Shown piece after piece: positions 17,194 through 26,770 of a stretch of DNA of 64,000 nucleotides. Every line of letters starts with the position of its first letter. Position 1 is the first letter of the stretch. The notes under the pieces were generated by a model, which saw nothing but the letters and a program-made list of their open reading frames with translations, was not told the DNA's origin and ran no database searches. Source of the stretch: Rhodocyclales bacterium (GTDB lineage Bacteria; Pseudomonadota; Gammaproteobacteria; Burkholderiales; Rhodocyclaceae); the NCBI GenBank assembly GCA_028292485.1, contig JAQGMG010000003.1:1-64000 (forward strand), read 5' to 3'. The position numbers were made by a program, and so were the translations under genes.

Positions 17194-19994
17194 GCGAATT
17201 CCCGATGCTCACCCGTACCGTGCAGATTGGCATCGCAACGCCCGCAAAGTTCCGGGTGTGCAGGATTGAAGCCGACGTCGGCGCGGTAGTGCCAGCAGCG
17301 CGCGCATTTCTGGTACGTGCTCGGTGTGGCGACAATTTTCTCGTCCGCTTCATCACTTGCCGGCACGACATCAACACGCGAAGTGATGAACACAAAGCGC
17401 AGATCGTCGCCGAGCGATGTCAATGCCTTGTACTTGGCGCCGCTGGCAGCCACGCTCAGTTCCGCCTGTAGCGAGGAGCCGACCTTGCCTTCGGTACGTA
17501 CCGCTTCGATCACCTTCATCGCTTCGGCACGCACGGCGCGAATCGTCGCCCAGCGCTCGAGGGCGGCAGCATCGATATTCGCATCGGGCAATTTGTGGAA
17601 AACGTGAAGCATGATGCTGTCATCAGCCGGGCTGGTGTTGTTGGCGTTGAGCACCGCCCACACTTCCTCCGCCGTGAACGACAGCACCGGCGCCATCAGC
17701 TTCACAACAGTGTGCGTGATGTGCCACAACGCAGTCTGCGCCGAGCGGCGCGCGACTGACTTCGGCGCGCTCGTGTAGAGGCGGTCTTTCAGGATGTCGA
17801 GATAGAAGCCGCCAAGGTCTTCCGAGCAGAAGATCTGCAGCGCCTGGATCACGCGCTGGAAATCGAACTCGGCATAGTTGGCTTCGGCTTGATCGGCGAG
17901 CTGACGTGTCAGTGACAAGGCGTAGCGATCGATCTCGAACCACTGTTCGACCGGCAGCGCATCCGTAGCGAAGTCGAAGTCCGCCGTATTGGCGAGCAGG
18001 AAGCGCAGTGTGTTGCGGATACGGCGATAGGTCTCGACGACGCGATCGAGGATTTCCTTGCTGATCGATACTTCGCCGGAGTAGTCGGTCGACGCGGCCC
18101 ACAGGCGCAGGATTTCCGACCCGAGTTTGTCCGATACTTCCTGCGGCACCACCGTGTTGCCGAGCGACTTGCTCATCTTGCGGCCCTGGCCGTCGACCAC
18201 GAAGCCGTGTGTGAGCAGCGCCTTGTAAGGCGCGCGGCCGTCGATGCAGCAGCCAGTCAAGAGCGAAGAGTGGAACCAGCCGCGATGCTGATCCGAGCCT
18301 TCGAGATACAGGTCGGCCGGATAGGCGTGCTGGTCCGCGTGCGAGCCGCGCATGACATGCAGATGCGTCGTGCCCGAGTCGAACCATACGTCCAGCGTGT
18401 CGCTGATCTTGTCGTACTGCGCCGCTTCAGCGCCGAGCAGCTCGGCCGCATCCATGTTGAACCAGGCTTCGATGCCGCCTTGCTCGACACGCTGCGCGAC
18501 TTCCTCGACCAGCTCCAGCGTACGCGGATGCAGATCGCCCGTTTCCTTGTCGAGGAAGAAAGGGATCGGCACGCCCCAATTGCGCTGACGCGAGATGCAC
18601 CAGTCCGGCCGATTGGCGATCATTGCGTGCAGGCGCGGCTTTCCCCAGGCAGGGAAGAACTGCGTATCTTCGATGGCCTGCAGTGCGCGTTCGCGCAGCG
18701 AGCTTATGCCATCGGGTTTGATGTCCATGCCGACGAACCACTGTGCGGTGGCACGGTAGATGATTGGCGTCTTGTGACGCCAGCAGTGCATGTAGCTGTG
18801 CGTGATGGTTTCGTGCTTGAGCAGGGCGCCGACTTCGCGCAGCTTCTCGACGATGTGCGGATTGGCCTTCCAGATGAACTGACCGCCGAAAAACTCCAAG
18901 CTCGGCACATACACGCCGTTGCCTTGCACCGGCCCGATGATTTCATCGAAACCGCGGCCGTTGGCACGCCAGGTATTGAAGTCATCCACGCCATAGGCCG
19001 GCGCGCAATGCACGATGCCCGTACCGGCGTCGACGCCAACATACTCGGCCATGTAAACCGGCGAGATGCGATCGTAGAAAGGGTGCTTGAATTCGATGCT
19101 GGCCAGACGTGCGCCCTTCGCCGTGCCGATCACCGAGCCTTCGAGACCATAACGTTTCAGACAGCTCTCGACGAGTTCGGCGGCAAGCACCAGCAGCTTG
19201 TCGCCTACATCGACAAGGGCGTAGTCGAACTCAGGATGGATATTCAGTGCCTGGTTGGCAGGGATGGTCCAGGGAGTCGTCGTCCAGATTACCGCGTAGG
19301 CGGGCTTCGGCAGACTATCCAGATGGAATGCGACAGCGAGTTGTGCTTCTTGCGTGCAGGCGAAAGCTACGTCGATGGCGTCCGACTTCTTGTCCTCGTA
19401 TTCGACCTCAGCCTCGGCAAGTGCCGAACCGCAATCGAAGCACCAGTTCACCGGCTTGAGTCCCTTGAACACCCAGCCGTTTTTCACCATCGTGCCGAGT
19501 GCGCGGATTTCGCCAGCCTCGTTGCCGAAGTCCATGGTGCGATAAGGATGTTCCCAATCGCCGAGCACGCCGAGGCGGATGAAATCCTTCTTCTGTCCAG
19601 CGACCTGTTCGGCCGCATAGGCGCGGCTCAGCGCGCGGACCTTGTCGCCGGGCAGGTTCTTGCCATGCGTGACTTCGATCTTGTGCTCGATCGGCAGGCC
19701 GTGACAGTCCCAGCCCGGCACATAGGGCGCGTCGAAACCGGCCAGCGTCTTCGAGCGGACGATGACGTCCTTGAGAATCTTGTTGAGCGCATGGCCGATG
19801 TGGATATTGCCGTTGGCATACGGCGGGCCGTCGTGCAGGATGAACCTGGGCCGGCCGGCGGACACGGCACGAATCTTTTCGTACAGCTTCTGCTGCTGCC
19901 ATTGCGCCACCCAGCCGGGTTCGCGCTTGGGAAGATCACCGCGCATGGGAAATGCGGTGTCGGGCATATTCAGGGTCTGTCGGTACTCGGCCAT
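17190..19994 (-). CDS. ileS: Isoleucyl-tRNA synthetase
   Basis: 934 residues, the usual length for bacterial class I IleRS. Motifs seen: HIGH at 65-68 ([12 protein letters not shown]), KMSKS near 606 ([12 protein letters not shown]), the editing domain region around [14 protein letters not shown], and a C-terminal zinc site with Cys897, Cys900, Cys917 and Cys920. It charges tRNA-Ile with isoleucine and edits misactivated valine. It follows ribF by 75 bp on the same strand, the classic ribF-ileS-lspA order. Confidence 0.98.
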   Translation of the reverse strand: MAEYRQTLNMPDTAFPMRGDLPKREPGWVAQWQQQKLYEKIRAVSAGRPRFILHDGPPYANGNIHIGHALNKILKDVIVRSKTLAGFDAPYVPGWDCHGLPIEHKIEVTHGKNLPGDKVRALSRAYAAEQVAGQKKDFIRLGVLGDWEHPYRTMDFGNEAGEIRALGTMVKNGWVFKGLKPVNWCFDCGSALAEAEVEYEDKKSDAIDVAFACTQEAQLAVAFHLDSLPKPAYAVIWTTTPWTIPANQALNIHPEFDYALVDVGDKLLVLAAELVESCLKRYGLEGSVIGTAKGARLASIEFKHPFYDRISPVYMAEYVGVDAGTGIVHCAPAYGVDDFNTWRANGRGFDEIIGPVQGNGVYVPSLEFFGGQFIWKANPHIVEKLREVGALLKHETITHSYMHCWRHKTPIIYRATAQWFVGMDIKPDGISSLRERALQAIEDTQFFPAWGKPRLHAMIANRPDWCISRQRNWGVPIPFFLDKETGDLHPRTLELVEEVAQRVEQGGIEAWFNMDAAELLGAEAAQYDKISDTLDVWFDSGTTHLHVMRGSHADQHAYPADLYLEGSDQHRGWFHSSLLTGCCIDGRAPYKALLTHGFVVDGQGRKMSKSLGNTVVPQEVSDKLGSEILRLWAASTDYSGEVSISKEILDRVVETYRRIRNTLRFLLANTADFDFATDALPVEQWFEIDRYALSLTRQLADQAEANYAEFDFQRVIQALQIFCSEDLGGFYLDILKDRLYTSAPKSVARRSAQTALWHITHTVVKLMAPVLSFTAEEVWAVLNANNTSPADDSIMLHVFHKLPDANIDAAALERWATIRAVRAEAMKVIEAVRTEGKVGSSLQAELSVAASGAKYKALTSLGDDLRFVFITSRVDVVPASDEADEKIVATPSTYQKCARCWHYRADVGFNPAHPELCGRCDANLHGTGEHREFA

Positions 19995-20069
19995 TTTTCT
20001 CTCGAAGATCTTGCAGTAAGGTCAGAGTGAATCAGTGATGCGATCAGTCATGCAATGCATTGGTACAAA

Positions 20070-21008
20070 TCAGTAATACGATTCGCCGCTGGCAAAGTAT
20101 TGCCGTACTTGCTCGCAGTCTTTTGCAATGGCTGTCGTCAGTGCATCCAGCGAATCGTATTTCTCTTCATTACGGATCTTGCGCCAGAAGCGCACGCTCA
20201 GCCGCTGGTGGTACAGGTCTCCATCGAAATCCAGGACGAAGACTTCCAGCCGCAGTGCGAGCTTGTCGCCGATGGTCGGGCGCACGCCAATACTCGCGGC
20301 GCCGGGAACGTGTTTGAGCGGCCCGCCCTCGACCGTGACGGCGAAAATGCCGGACAAGGGCATCGTCTTCTGACCTAGCTGGATGTTCGCTGTCGGGAAG
20401 CCGATCGTGCGACCGATCTTGTCGCCATGCATGACGCGACCTATCACTTCGAAGGGCGCACCCAGCAGCATGTTGGCATGCACCATGTCGCCCGCCAGCA
20501 TCGCATCGCGCACCGCCGAACTGGATACGCGCTCGCCGTTGAAGTCCACCGTCTCCAGTGCCTCGACGCGAAAACCACGCAGTTCGCCCGCAGCGCGCAG
20601 CGTTTCGAAACTGCCGCAGCGGCCTTTGCCGAAGCGAAAATCGTCACCGATCAACAAGTGCCGTGCACGCAATCCGCGCACCAGCACGCGCTCGATGAAG
20701 TCCTCTGCGGGCAACGAGGCAAAGCGCGCATTGAACGGCTGGACGTAGACCTGATTCACGCCGTGCAACTCCAGCAGTTCGAGTTTGCGGCGCAGGCTGG
20801 TCAGGCGCGGCGGCGCTTCGTCCGGGGCGAAAAACTCGCGCGGCAGGGGTTCGAAAGTCATTACAGCGGCAGGCAGTCCCAGCGTCGCGGCGCGATGGCG
20901 CAGCCGGGCCAGTAAGGCCTGGTGCCCGATATGCACGCCATCGAAATTGCCGATGGTAAGCACACAGGGATGCTCATTGAATGTGGGAATGCCGCGAAAA
21001 ACCTGCAT
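20070..21008 (-). CDS. ribF: Bifunctional riboflavin kinase / FAD synthetase
   Basis: 312 residues. The N-terminal FAD synthetase (adenylyltransferase) domain has GNFDGVHIGH at 20-29 and the DDFRFGKGRCGSF segment; the C-terminal riboflavin kinase domain has GDKIGRTIGFPTANI and IGVRPTIG. The protein converts riboflavin to FMN and then FAD. It is the first gene of the ribF-ileS-lspA-fkpB run; the 138-bp gap upstream separates it from the unrelated oligogalacturonate lyase gene. No FMN riboswitch was recognised. Confidence 0.97.
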   Translation of the reverse strand: MQVFRGIPTFNEHPCVLTIGNFDGVHIGHQALLARLRHRAATLGLPAAVMTFEPLPREFFAPDEAPPRLTSLRRKLELLELHGVNQVYVQPFNARFASLPAEDFIERVLVRGLRARHLLIGDDFRFGKGRCGSFETLRAAGELRGFRVEALETVDFNGERVSSSAVRDAMLAGDMVHANMLLGAPFEVIGRVMHGDKIGRTIGFPTANIQLGQKTMPLSGIFAVTVEGGPLKHVPGAASIGVRPTIGDKLALRLEVFVLDFDGDLYHQRLSVRFWRKIRNEEKYDSLDALTTAIAKDCEQVRQYFASGESYY

Positions 21009-21146
21009 AAAGCCTGACTAAAAGGTCAAATTATAGCAGGGGCGGGCGCGCCGGTCTCCCGCCGCCAGGGTCTACGCATTGCCAATGCAGCAGCGCGCGG
21101 CTGCATGCCGCATCGTCCCTGCTCGAAATCAATTCTTCAGTTGGCT

Positions 21147-22307
21147 TCAGAGGGCCGGGACGTCCGCCAGATACACGGCAGGCAGGCCTTCAAAATCGCT
21201 GGTGAACAGCACGCGCTTGTCTCCGGGCACGAAGGATGGGTGCGGGTGGCTCGTCTGGTGATTGCCCTTGTACTCGCGCCACGAGCTGTTATGCGCGCAG
21301 ATGCGCTGCGTGGTGCGGCGCTTCAGGTCGAAGACGTGCAGGTAGGGGTCGGCCTCGAAAGCGTGGCCCTCCTGGTCGGACACGTCGTGTAATTGACCCG
21401 CACCATCGCCGACCAGCAAGCTACCGTCGTAATTGCTCATGATGTGCGAGCACGGCGGCATCGGCATGAGCATTTCATTTTTCAACGTGACCGGATCGGC
21501 CGCCCAGACATAGCGACTCTGCTCGCCCTTGGTGTAGCTGACGTAGATCATCCGCGAGCCATCCGGCACCCAGAACTCGTGCATGCAGCTTTCGCCCGGC
21601 GCGTGCGCCTTGACCTTGCGCAGATGCTCGCCGTTTTCGTCGATCAGCCACATGCGCGCGTCGACCAGATCGTGCGGACCTTCATGACAGAAGCCCATGG
21701 TTTCGTCATGAAAAGGTCGGTACATGGGGTGGCCCATGTAGACCTTTTGCTCCAACACTGTTTTCGCGGTGCCTGTTGTGCCATCGATGGAGATGAGGCG
21801 GCTGCGTGGGGTCTGGTAGTACTGTTTGGTGAACCACTCCCAGCCTGTGCAGTCGGTGACGCGGTCGGCGTCCCATATTTCCATTGCGGCGAATCGGGTG
21901 CACGCAGTATTGGGCACCCAGGTACCCGCGCCTTTCCACAGCTCGGGCACGGCGTAGACCACTTCTTCTTCGAGCGTTTGCAGATCGACGCGGCGAAGTT
22001 CGTCGCTGTTGCGGACGTAATACAAATATCGATCGTCGGGTGAAAGAAATGCTCCATGGGTATTGCAACCGACCCCCTCGGTTAATTGGCGCGCCAGGCC
22101 CGTTCCCAGATCGACCAACCAATGATTCATGGCGCCGTCGAACTCCGAGCCGAACATCAGCTGCGAGCCGTCCTTCGAGAAACACTTCTGATAGAAATAG
22201 TTGCGATGGCTGATGACGTCTGGCGGCGTCAGGCGTGTGACGCGCGTGCCGGTAGTCGGATCGGTGAAGTCCTGAAAGCTCAGCTGAAGGGTGCCGCCTT
22301 TGGCCAT
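21147..22307 (-). CDS. ogl: Oligogalacturonate lyase (pectin catabolism)
   Basis: 386 residues, predicted seven-bladed beta-propeller. Ogl cleaves short oligogalacturonates inside the cell to 5-keto-4-deoxyuronate (family PL22). The sequence closely follows the Dickeya/Pectobacterium enzymes as I recall them: VTRLTPPDV, HRNYFYQKCF, GHPIYRPF-like GHPMYRPF, CHEGPHDLVDARMWL, HAPGESC, MPMPPCSH and HPHPSF. The metal-site residues known in the Yersinia enzyme are present, shifted by one: His288, Gln351, His354 and His356. No signal peptide, consistent with cytoplasmic action. No other pectin gene (pel, kduI/D, kdgR, transporter) is nearby, so it stands alone here. Confidence 0.93.
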   Translation of the reverse strand: MAKGGTLQLSFQDFTDPTTGTRVTRLTPPDVISHRNYFYQKCFSKDGSQLMFGSEFDGAMNHWLVDLGTGLARQLTEGVGCNTHGAFLSPDDRYLYYVRNSDELRRVDLQTLEEEVVYAVPELWKGAGTWVPNTACTRFAAMEIWDADRVTDCTGWEWFTKQYYQTPRSRLISIDGTTGTAKTVLEQKVYMGHPMYRPFHDETMGFCHEGPHDLVDARMWLIDENGEHLRKVKAHAPGESCMHEFWVPDGSRMIYVSYTKGEQSRYVWAADPVTLKNEMLMPMPPCSHIMSNYDGSLLVGDGAGQLHDVSDQEGHAFEADPYLHVFDLKRRTTQRICAHNSSWREYKGNHQTSHPHPSFVPGDKRVLFTSDFEGLPAVYLADVPAL

Positions 22308-22375
22308 GATCGTGCCCCTGAAAGAGTGTTCAGAGTCGCGTCAGATCCCGCATTGGAGACCCTGCGTCGCGACTC

Positions 22376-22669
22376 TCATAAAGTGACGGCGATATCTTGA
22401 AGCGCTTTGCCCCATTGGTACAGCTTGTAGCTGCGGTTGCCATGAATGAAATACGGGTCCCGTTCTACAAGCTCGACAGCTTGCTCTCTTGGCATTGGCG
22501 CTAGAACCCAGAGGCCAGCAGAAAAGGAGGCTTCAGGACCTTCTCGCAGCCCGCCTGCGATGAGAATCCTCCCATGGTTTGCCCTCAGGTACTCAAGGTG
22601 AGCTGGCTCATATTTTTGACGTACTTCCGGCATGACAGGTGAGTCGTCAAAGAGTGCAATCCAGCGCAT
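22376..22669 (-). CDS. YciI-like family protein
   Basis: 97 residues with the YciI-type dimeric alpha-beta barrel pattern: an N-terminal FDDSP strand, HLEYLRANHGRILIAGGLREG in the middle, and ERDPYFIHGNRSYKLYQWGKA at the end (the DPY/F motif is typical). Members are small enzymes or binding proteins of mostly unknown reaction. It lies 68 nt upstream of the ogl start on the same strand, so the two could be co-transcribed. Confidence 0.8.
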   Translation of the reverse strand: MRWIALFDDSPVMPEVRQKYEPAHLEYLRANHGRILIAGGLREGPEASFSAGLWVLAPMPREQAVELVERDPYFIHGNRSYKLYQWGKALQDIAVTL

Positions 22670-22757
22670 TCAATTTCCTGTGCTATCCGGTGGTCACGTT
22701 AGGAAGCACGCAAATCTGGTCGACATGCATGACCGTCATCCGGGCAGTCCAACGCGA

Positions 22758-23864
22758 TTATCGCGCAGTCTCTTCGCGCGTGTGGAGTAAGGCGGCCTGC
22801 GCTTCCTGCTGGCGTTCCCTGGCAAGCTGTAGCCACTGGGGCTGCCCGGTCATGAGGCCACGCGCCAGCATCTGAAGAGCGCTACCATGCAGGCCGGCAT
22901 AGCGCAGCAGGGCTTGATGGCGGAGCTGGTCGGCAGGCGCAACGCTGACTGCAGAGAGCCGGTCGATCTCGGTCTGCCAGGCGGGCAGCAGTTCTTCATC
23001 CAGCGTGCGCGCTGCATCGGCGGGCCGCAGCTGGCGCGCATGCACTTGCCTCATCAGCGTCTGCACCTGCTGTTCGAGCTGCGCGTCATGCAACGCAAAG
23101 CCGCGCACGACTTCCGAGAATTCGATGTGTTGTTGCCAGACCACGGCAACCTGCGGCGCGGTACGCCATAGCCCACCTGCGCATATCAAGGTAGCCGCTA
23201 CGGCGAACCACGTCGAGCGTCGCCGCCATTGCCGGGCCGGCGGTTCAGAGAGCGAAGGCGCCATCCCCAGGCCAAGCAGGATGCCGCCGAGCAGACCGCC
23301 AATGTGCGCTGCATTGTCGATACCCGGCAGTGCCACACCGGCAAACAGTGAATAGGCGATGAAGCCGAGCGTGCCACTGCGCAATTTCTTGAAAATTCCC
23401 AAGGGCACTTCATGACGCTGGCGTATCAGCCATGCGAGCAGGACACCGTACAGGCCGAAGATGGCACCGGAAGCGCCGACGCTGAGGCCCTCTGCGCGCC
23501 ACCACACGCTTGCCAGCGAACCCGTCAGCCCACAGGCGACGAACAGCAGCAACATGCCGCTACGGCCGAAGATGCGCTCGATGAAGTAGCCAATCTGCCA
23601 CAGAGCCAGCATGTTGAGGGCGAGGTGCAGTGGGCTGCCGTGCAGGAAGACGGAACTCAGCAGTCGCCAGGTTTCGCCTGACTGGACCTTCGGCCCGAAG
23701 TTCGCACCCATCGTCAGCAACACGTTGCCGGGCACTGTCCACCATGAGTGTGCCCGCCATAGCTCGATGGCGAACATGGCGATGCAAGCGCCAATCAATG
23801 CATGGGTCAGCCAGGTACGTTCGACGCGCGCATGCAGGCGGTCGATGAACTCGTCTTCGTTCAA
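22758..23864 (-). CDS. Rhomboid-family intramembrane serine protease
   Basis: 368 residues. Residues 20-215 form the rhomboid core with about six membrane helices: His80 and Asn84 (HLALN, oxyanion side), the nucleophile Ser132 in GASG, and His187 in NAAHIGG. The site is complete, so it should be active and cleave membrane-embedded substrates. A seventh hydrophobic segment (about 218-233) precedes a C-terminal helical, Gln-rich domain of about 135 residues that lies outside the core and may bind substrate or partners. The next gene downstream begins only in the 29-bp gap beyond its stop region on the same strand order, with no overlap. Substrate unknown. Confidence 0.9.
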   Translation of the reverse strand: MNEDEFIDRLHARVERTWLTHALIGACIAMFAIELWRAHSWWTVPGNVLLTMGANFGPKVQSGETWRLLSSVFLHGSPLHLALNMLALWQIGYFIERIFGRSGMLLLFVACGLTGSLASVWWRAEGLSVGASGAIFGLYGVLLAWLIRQRHEVPLGIFKKLRSGTLGFIAYSLFAGVALPGIDNAAHIGGLLGGILLGLGMAPSLSEPPARQWRRRSTWFAVAATLICAGGLWRTAPQVAVVWQQHIEFSEVVRGFALHDAQLEQQVQTLMRQVHARQLRPADAARTLDEELLPAWQTEIDRLSAVSVAPADQLRHQALLRYAGLHGSALQMLARGLMTGQPQWLQLARERQQEAQAALLHTREETAR

Positions 23865-23893
23865 GCGGGTCGTGAGGCGGGTTACGGGGGGTG

Positions 23894-24265
23894 TCAGCGC
23901 GTCGGGGCGCTCTTGTTGGCGCGCTCGATCGCCTTCAGACGCTCGGTATCCGCGGCCCGGATGGCGGTCTTCTGATCATCGCTCAGCGGCTTGCCGAGGC
24001 TGCGCTCCAGCCCGGCGACCAGGCGTGCTACCGGGTCGGCAATGCGACCGTGCTCGGGCATCTCTTTGGCGATGACGGCACTGCGTACGCCGACGATGCC
24101 GGCAACATCCTTCACAAAAGCCTCATCGGCCTTGCGCGTTTCGGCTTTGAGATAGGCCATTTGTGCCGGCGTCAATTGCTGCGCCTGGATGGCTGCACTA
24201 CCCAGCAGCAGACAGCAGGCAAGAATGAATCCGGTAAAGCGATGAGTCAGGCTTGTGTATGTCAT
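23894..24265 (-). CDS. Small exported hypothetical protein
   Basis: 123 residues from the ATG at 24265. A signal peptide is clear: basic start, hydrophobic run FILACCLLLGSAA, then a likely cut after AIQAQ. The mature part is charged and helical (AQMAYLKAETRKADEAF, later KPLSDDQKTAIRAADTERLKAIE), without known motifs. The frame is open upstream for 46 more codons, but that stretch has short tandem repeats and no exported-protein character, so the internal ATG is preferred. It lies 29 bp upstream of the rhomboid start on the same strand. Function not recognised. Confidence 0.65.
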   Translation of the reverse strand: MTYTSLTHRFTGFILACCLLLGSAAIQAQQLTPAQMAYLKAETRKADEAFVKDVAGIVGVRSAVIAKEMPEHGRIADPVARLVAGLERSLGKPLSDDQKTAIRAADTERLKAIERANKSAPTR

Positions 24266-24292
24266 GTTTCTGGAGGCGTGGAAACTATCGGT

Positions 24293-24388
24293 GCTGAACG
24301 CTGAACGCTGAACCTTAACGCATGCCATTGCAATGACGTAGCAGCCAGCGTTGCAGGGGGTGTGTGGTTTGTACCACGTTTGTACCAC
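24293..24388. repeat. Short tandem repeats in an intergenic region
   Basis: GCTGAAC occurs three times in tandem at about 24293-24313, and the 11-mer GTTTGTACCAC occurs twice in tandem at 24367-24377 and 24378-24388. Both lie between two exported hypothetical genes. They may be binding sites or slippage products; nothing more can be said from one genome. Confidence 0.6.
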
Positions 24389-24439
24389 AAGCGAGCAACG
24401 CATGAGCCCGCGAAACTGATGACGTCGATTCGGTGAAGG

Positions 24440-24916
24440 CTAGTCAATGCGCCACTTGAATTGCACGACGACAGCGCCGTCGACATAGGGTTTCACCGTG
24501 GGGATTACGTAAGCCTGTACGCCGAATCTGCTGACGCGCCACTCCACAAAGGGCATGGCCATCGGCACGATGGCAGCGTGGTGATAGCCGGTGGAGAGAC
24601 CTGCCGTTGCGCCGATGCGCAAGCCTTCTGCGGGTTGCCAGACCGCGTAGTTGACGGTGCCATAGAAGGCAGCGCGCCGAAGGCTGTTCTTGAAGACGCC
24701 GGCCGACCAGGACAGATTGTCGCTGTAGTCCTTTTCGTAGCCGATGCCCGGGTTGAATTCGTTGAGGTCGAGATCACGTTCAAAGTGCCGCGAAAAGCCA
24801 CCGAAACTGACGAACTCGGCGCCTGAGGCGCAAAAGCTGCTGCATGCGAGTATCGCCAAGAGTGTCACCCATAGTGCGCGCTTGAAACAGGGCAGGAACG
24901 AATTCGTAGTTGGCAT
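24440..24916 (-). CDS. Putative small outer-membrane or exported beta-sheet protein
   Basis: 158 residues from the ATG at 24916, preferred over one 13 codons upstream because GAGA lies about 8 nt before it and it leads directly into a signal peptide (basic FKRALW, hydrophobic VTLLAILACSSFCASG, cut near CASGA). The mature part alternates polar and hydrophobic residues and contains strands such as LRIGATAGLSTGYHH, FVEWRVSRFGVQAYVIP and a C-terminal VVVQFKW, consistent with an eight-strand beta-barrel or similar sheet protein. No family recognised. Confidence 0.65.
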   Translation of the reverse strand: MPTTNSFLPCFKRALWVTLLAILACSSFCASGAEFVSFGGFSRHFERDLDLNEFNPGIGYEKDYSDNLSWSAGVFKNSLRRAAFYGTVNYAVWQPAEGLRIGATAGLSTGYHHAAIVPMAMPFVEWRVSRFGVQAYVIPTVKPYVDGAVVVQFKWRID

Positions 24917-25167
24917 CAGAGGTCTCGTCGGTAAGACAGCGAAATGAGGCCGCATTGTAACGTCAGTGCCGTATTTGCTCTACGCAACCGACATGCGTGT
25001 TTGCAGGCATGCAACCTGCCCTTCGTCTATTTTTGGCACAATGCAGCAATCGCATTCATTTGTATCCACGCGCGGCAATCGAAGGGTGTTGTCACCGCGC
25101 TTGCCGACCACTAAATCCAGCCGTTGAACTAATCGTTGAGCCAATCATATTCACAGGGAAACTTGCC

Positions 25168-25935
25168 ATGAAGCGTGTCGTTTTCAACCAGAAGGGTGGT
25201 GTCGGAAAGTCGACCATTGCATGCAATCTGGCCGCGATTTCCGCCGCGAAAGGGTTGCGCACGCTATTGATCGATCTGGATGCGCAAGGTAACTCTTCGC
25301 ATTACCTGTTGGGCAACGCGGTCGAGGAGGTCGAGCAGACAAGTGCCGAACTGTTCGAACAAACGCTGACGCTGCGCTTCGAGCACCTGCCCGCAAAAGG
25401 CTATGTCCAGGCCAGCCCCTTTCCGAATCTGTCGGTGATGACCTCATCCAAACGCCTCGAAGAGTTGATGGGCAAGCTGGAATCGCGCTACAAGATATTC
25501 AAATTGCGCGAAGCGCTCGAAGAGCTGTCAGCCGATTTCGACTACATCTACATCGACACACCGCCCGCGCTGAATTTCTACACGCGCTCGGCCCTGATTG
25601 CAGCGGACAGTTGTCTCATCCCCTTCGATTGCGACGATTTCTCGCGCCGGGCGCTGTATTCCCTGCTGGAAAACGTCGAGGAAATCCGCAGCGACCACAA
25701 TGACAACCTGCATGTCGAAGGCATCGTCGTGAACCAGTTCCAGCCGCGTGCAAGTTTGCCGCAGCGAATAGTCCAGGAACTCAAGGATGAAGGGCTGCCG
25801 ATCCTCGACAATTACTTGTCCAGTTCGGTGCGTATTCGCGAGTCGCACCAGCAGAGCAAGCCGATGATCTATCTCGATCCGCGTCACAAGCTGACGCAGG
25901 AGTACGTGGCTCTGCACGATTCACTCAACGGCTAA
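25168..25935 (+). CDS. ParA-like ATPase (AAA/MinD-ParA type)
   Basis: 255 residues from the ATG at 25168, which has AGGGA 8 nt upstream; the longer open frame before it has no family features. It starts directly with the deviant Walker A, KGGVGKST at residues 9-16, followed by LIDLDAQGN and YIYIDTPPALN (Walker B). Such ATPases position chromosomes, plasmids or large cellular machines on the nucleoid or membrane. There is no ParB-like gene or parS-like repeat next to it, so this is an orphan that probably positions something other than DNA, or pairs with a distant partner. The ppk2 gene begins 16 bp downstream on the same strand. Confidence 0.85.
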   Translation: MKRVVFNQKGGVGKSTIACNLAAISAAKGLRTLLIDLDAQGNSSHYLLGNAVEEVEQTSAELFEQTLTLRFEHLPAKGYVQASPFPNLSVMTSSKRLEELMGKLESRYKIFKLREALEELSADFDYIYIDTPPALNFYTRSALIAADSCLIPFDCDDFSRRALYSLLENVEEIRSDHNDNLHVEGIVVNQFQPRASLPQRIVQELKDEGLPILDNYLSSSVRIRESHQQSKPMIYLDPRHKLTQEYVALHDSLNG

Positions 25936-25951
25936 GGAACAACCAAGGCGC

Positions 25952-26764
25952 ATGACCTCACTTTCCAGATACTGCGTTGCGCATGGCAAGTCTTTCGACC
26001 CGGACGATATCGATCCGGCGTCAAAGCCGTTCAGCCAGGGCAGCAAGGCAAACGACCTGGCTCACATCGCGGCGTTGTCGGACAAGATATCGGCGCTGCA
26101 GGAGTTGCTCTATGCCAATCGCTCGCGCAGCCTGCTGGTCGTGCTGCAGGGCACGGATACCAGCGGCAAGGACGGCGCGGTCCGCAGCGTGTTTTCGCAT
26201 GTCGACCCGCAGGGCATCAACGTCGTCAGTTTCAAGGCCCCGACACCGCAAGAGCAGGAGCACGACTTCCTGTGGCGTATTCATCCGCAGACGCCCGGCG
26301 CAGGCAAGATCACGATCTTCAATCGTAGCCATTACGAAGATGTGTTGATCACGCGCGTCAAGGGCTGGATCGATGATGATGAAGCGCAGCGACGGCTGGC
26401 GCATATCCGCCATTTCGAGCAACTGCTGGTGGATCGCGGTACGGTTATCCTGAAATGCTTTCTGCATATATCGAAGGATGAGCAGAAAGAGCGGTTGCAG
26501 GCGCGGCTTGCCGATCCGGCGAAGCACTGGAAATTCAACGTCGGCGACCTCGAGGAGCGCAAATCCTGGGGCGCATATCAGGCCGCCTACGCCGCAGCGC
26601 TCTCGGCGACCAGCACGGCAGAGGCGCCGTGGTACGTGGTGCCCGCCAATTCCAAGACGCATCGCAACGTGATGATCGCTGAACTGTGTCTGGCTGCGCT
26701 CAAGTCAATGAAGCTCAAGCCGCCGAAAGCGAATCCGGCATTTGCGAAGATCAGGATCGAATAG
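25952..26764 (+). CDS. ppk2: Polyphosphate kinase 2 family protein
   Basis: 270 residues. PPK2 enzymes transfer phosphate between polyphosphate and nucleotides. Motifs: Walker A GTDTSGKDG (67-75), Walker B-like region IFNRSHYEDVL (122-132), a lid region with KHWKFNVGDLEERKSW, and WYVVPANSK near the C-terminus. The single-domain length matches class I or III; which nucleotide is used cannot be decided by eye. The 16-bp spacing from the ParA-like gene suggests one transcript. The stop is followed within 7 bp by a long inverted repeat. Confidence 0.92.
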   Translation: MTSLSRYCVAHGKSFDPDDIDPASKPFSQGSKANDLAHIAALSDKISALQELLYANRSRSLLVVLQGTDTSGKDGAVRSVFSHVDPQGINVVSFKAPTPQEQEHDFLWRIHPQTPGAGKITIFNRSHYEDVLITRVKGWIDDDEAQRRLAHIRHFEQLLVDRGTVILKCFLHISKDEQKERLQARLADPAKHWKFNVGDLEERKSWGAYQAAYAAALSATSTAEAPWYVVPANSKTHRNVMIAELCLAALKSMKLKPPKANPAFAKIRIE

Positions 26765-26770
26765 GTCGTG

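Noticed and set aside
16678..17395. Alternative 183-codon minus-strand frame over lspA
   Set aside because: It is a shadow of lspA and the ileS end in another frame. The real lspA frame has both catalytic aspartates.
25031..25047. Sigma-54-like TGGCAC before the ParA-like gene
   Set aside because: The nearest GC pairs are 8 and 11 nt from the GG pair, not 12 as needed.
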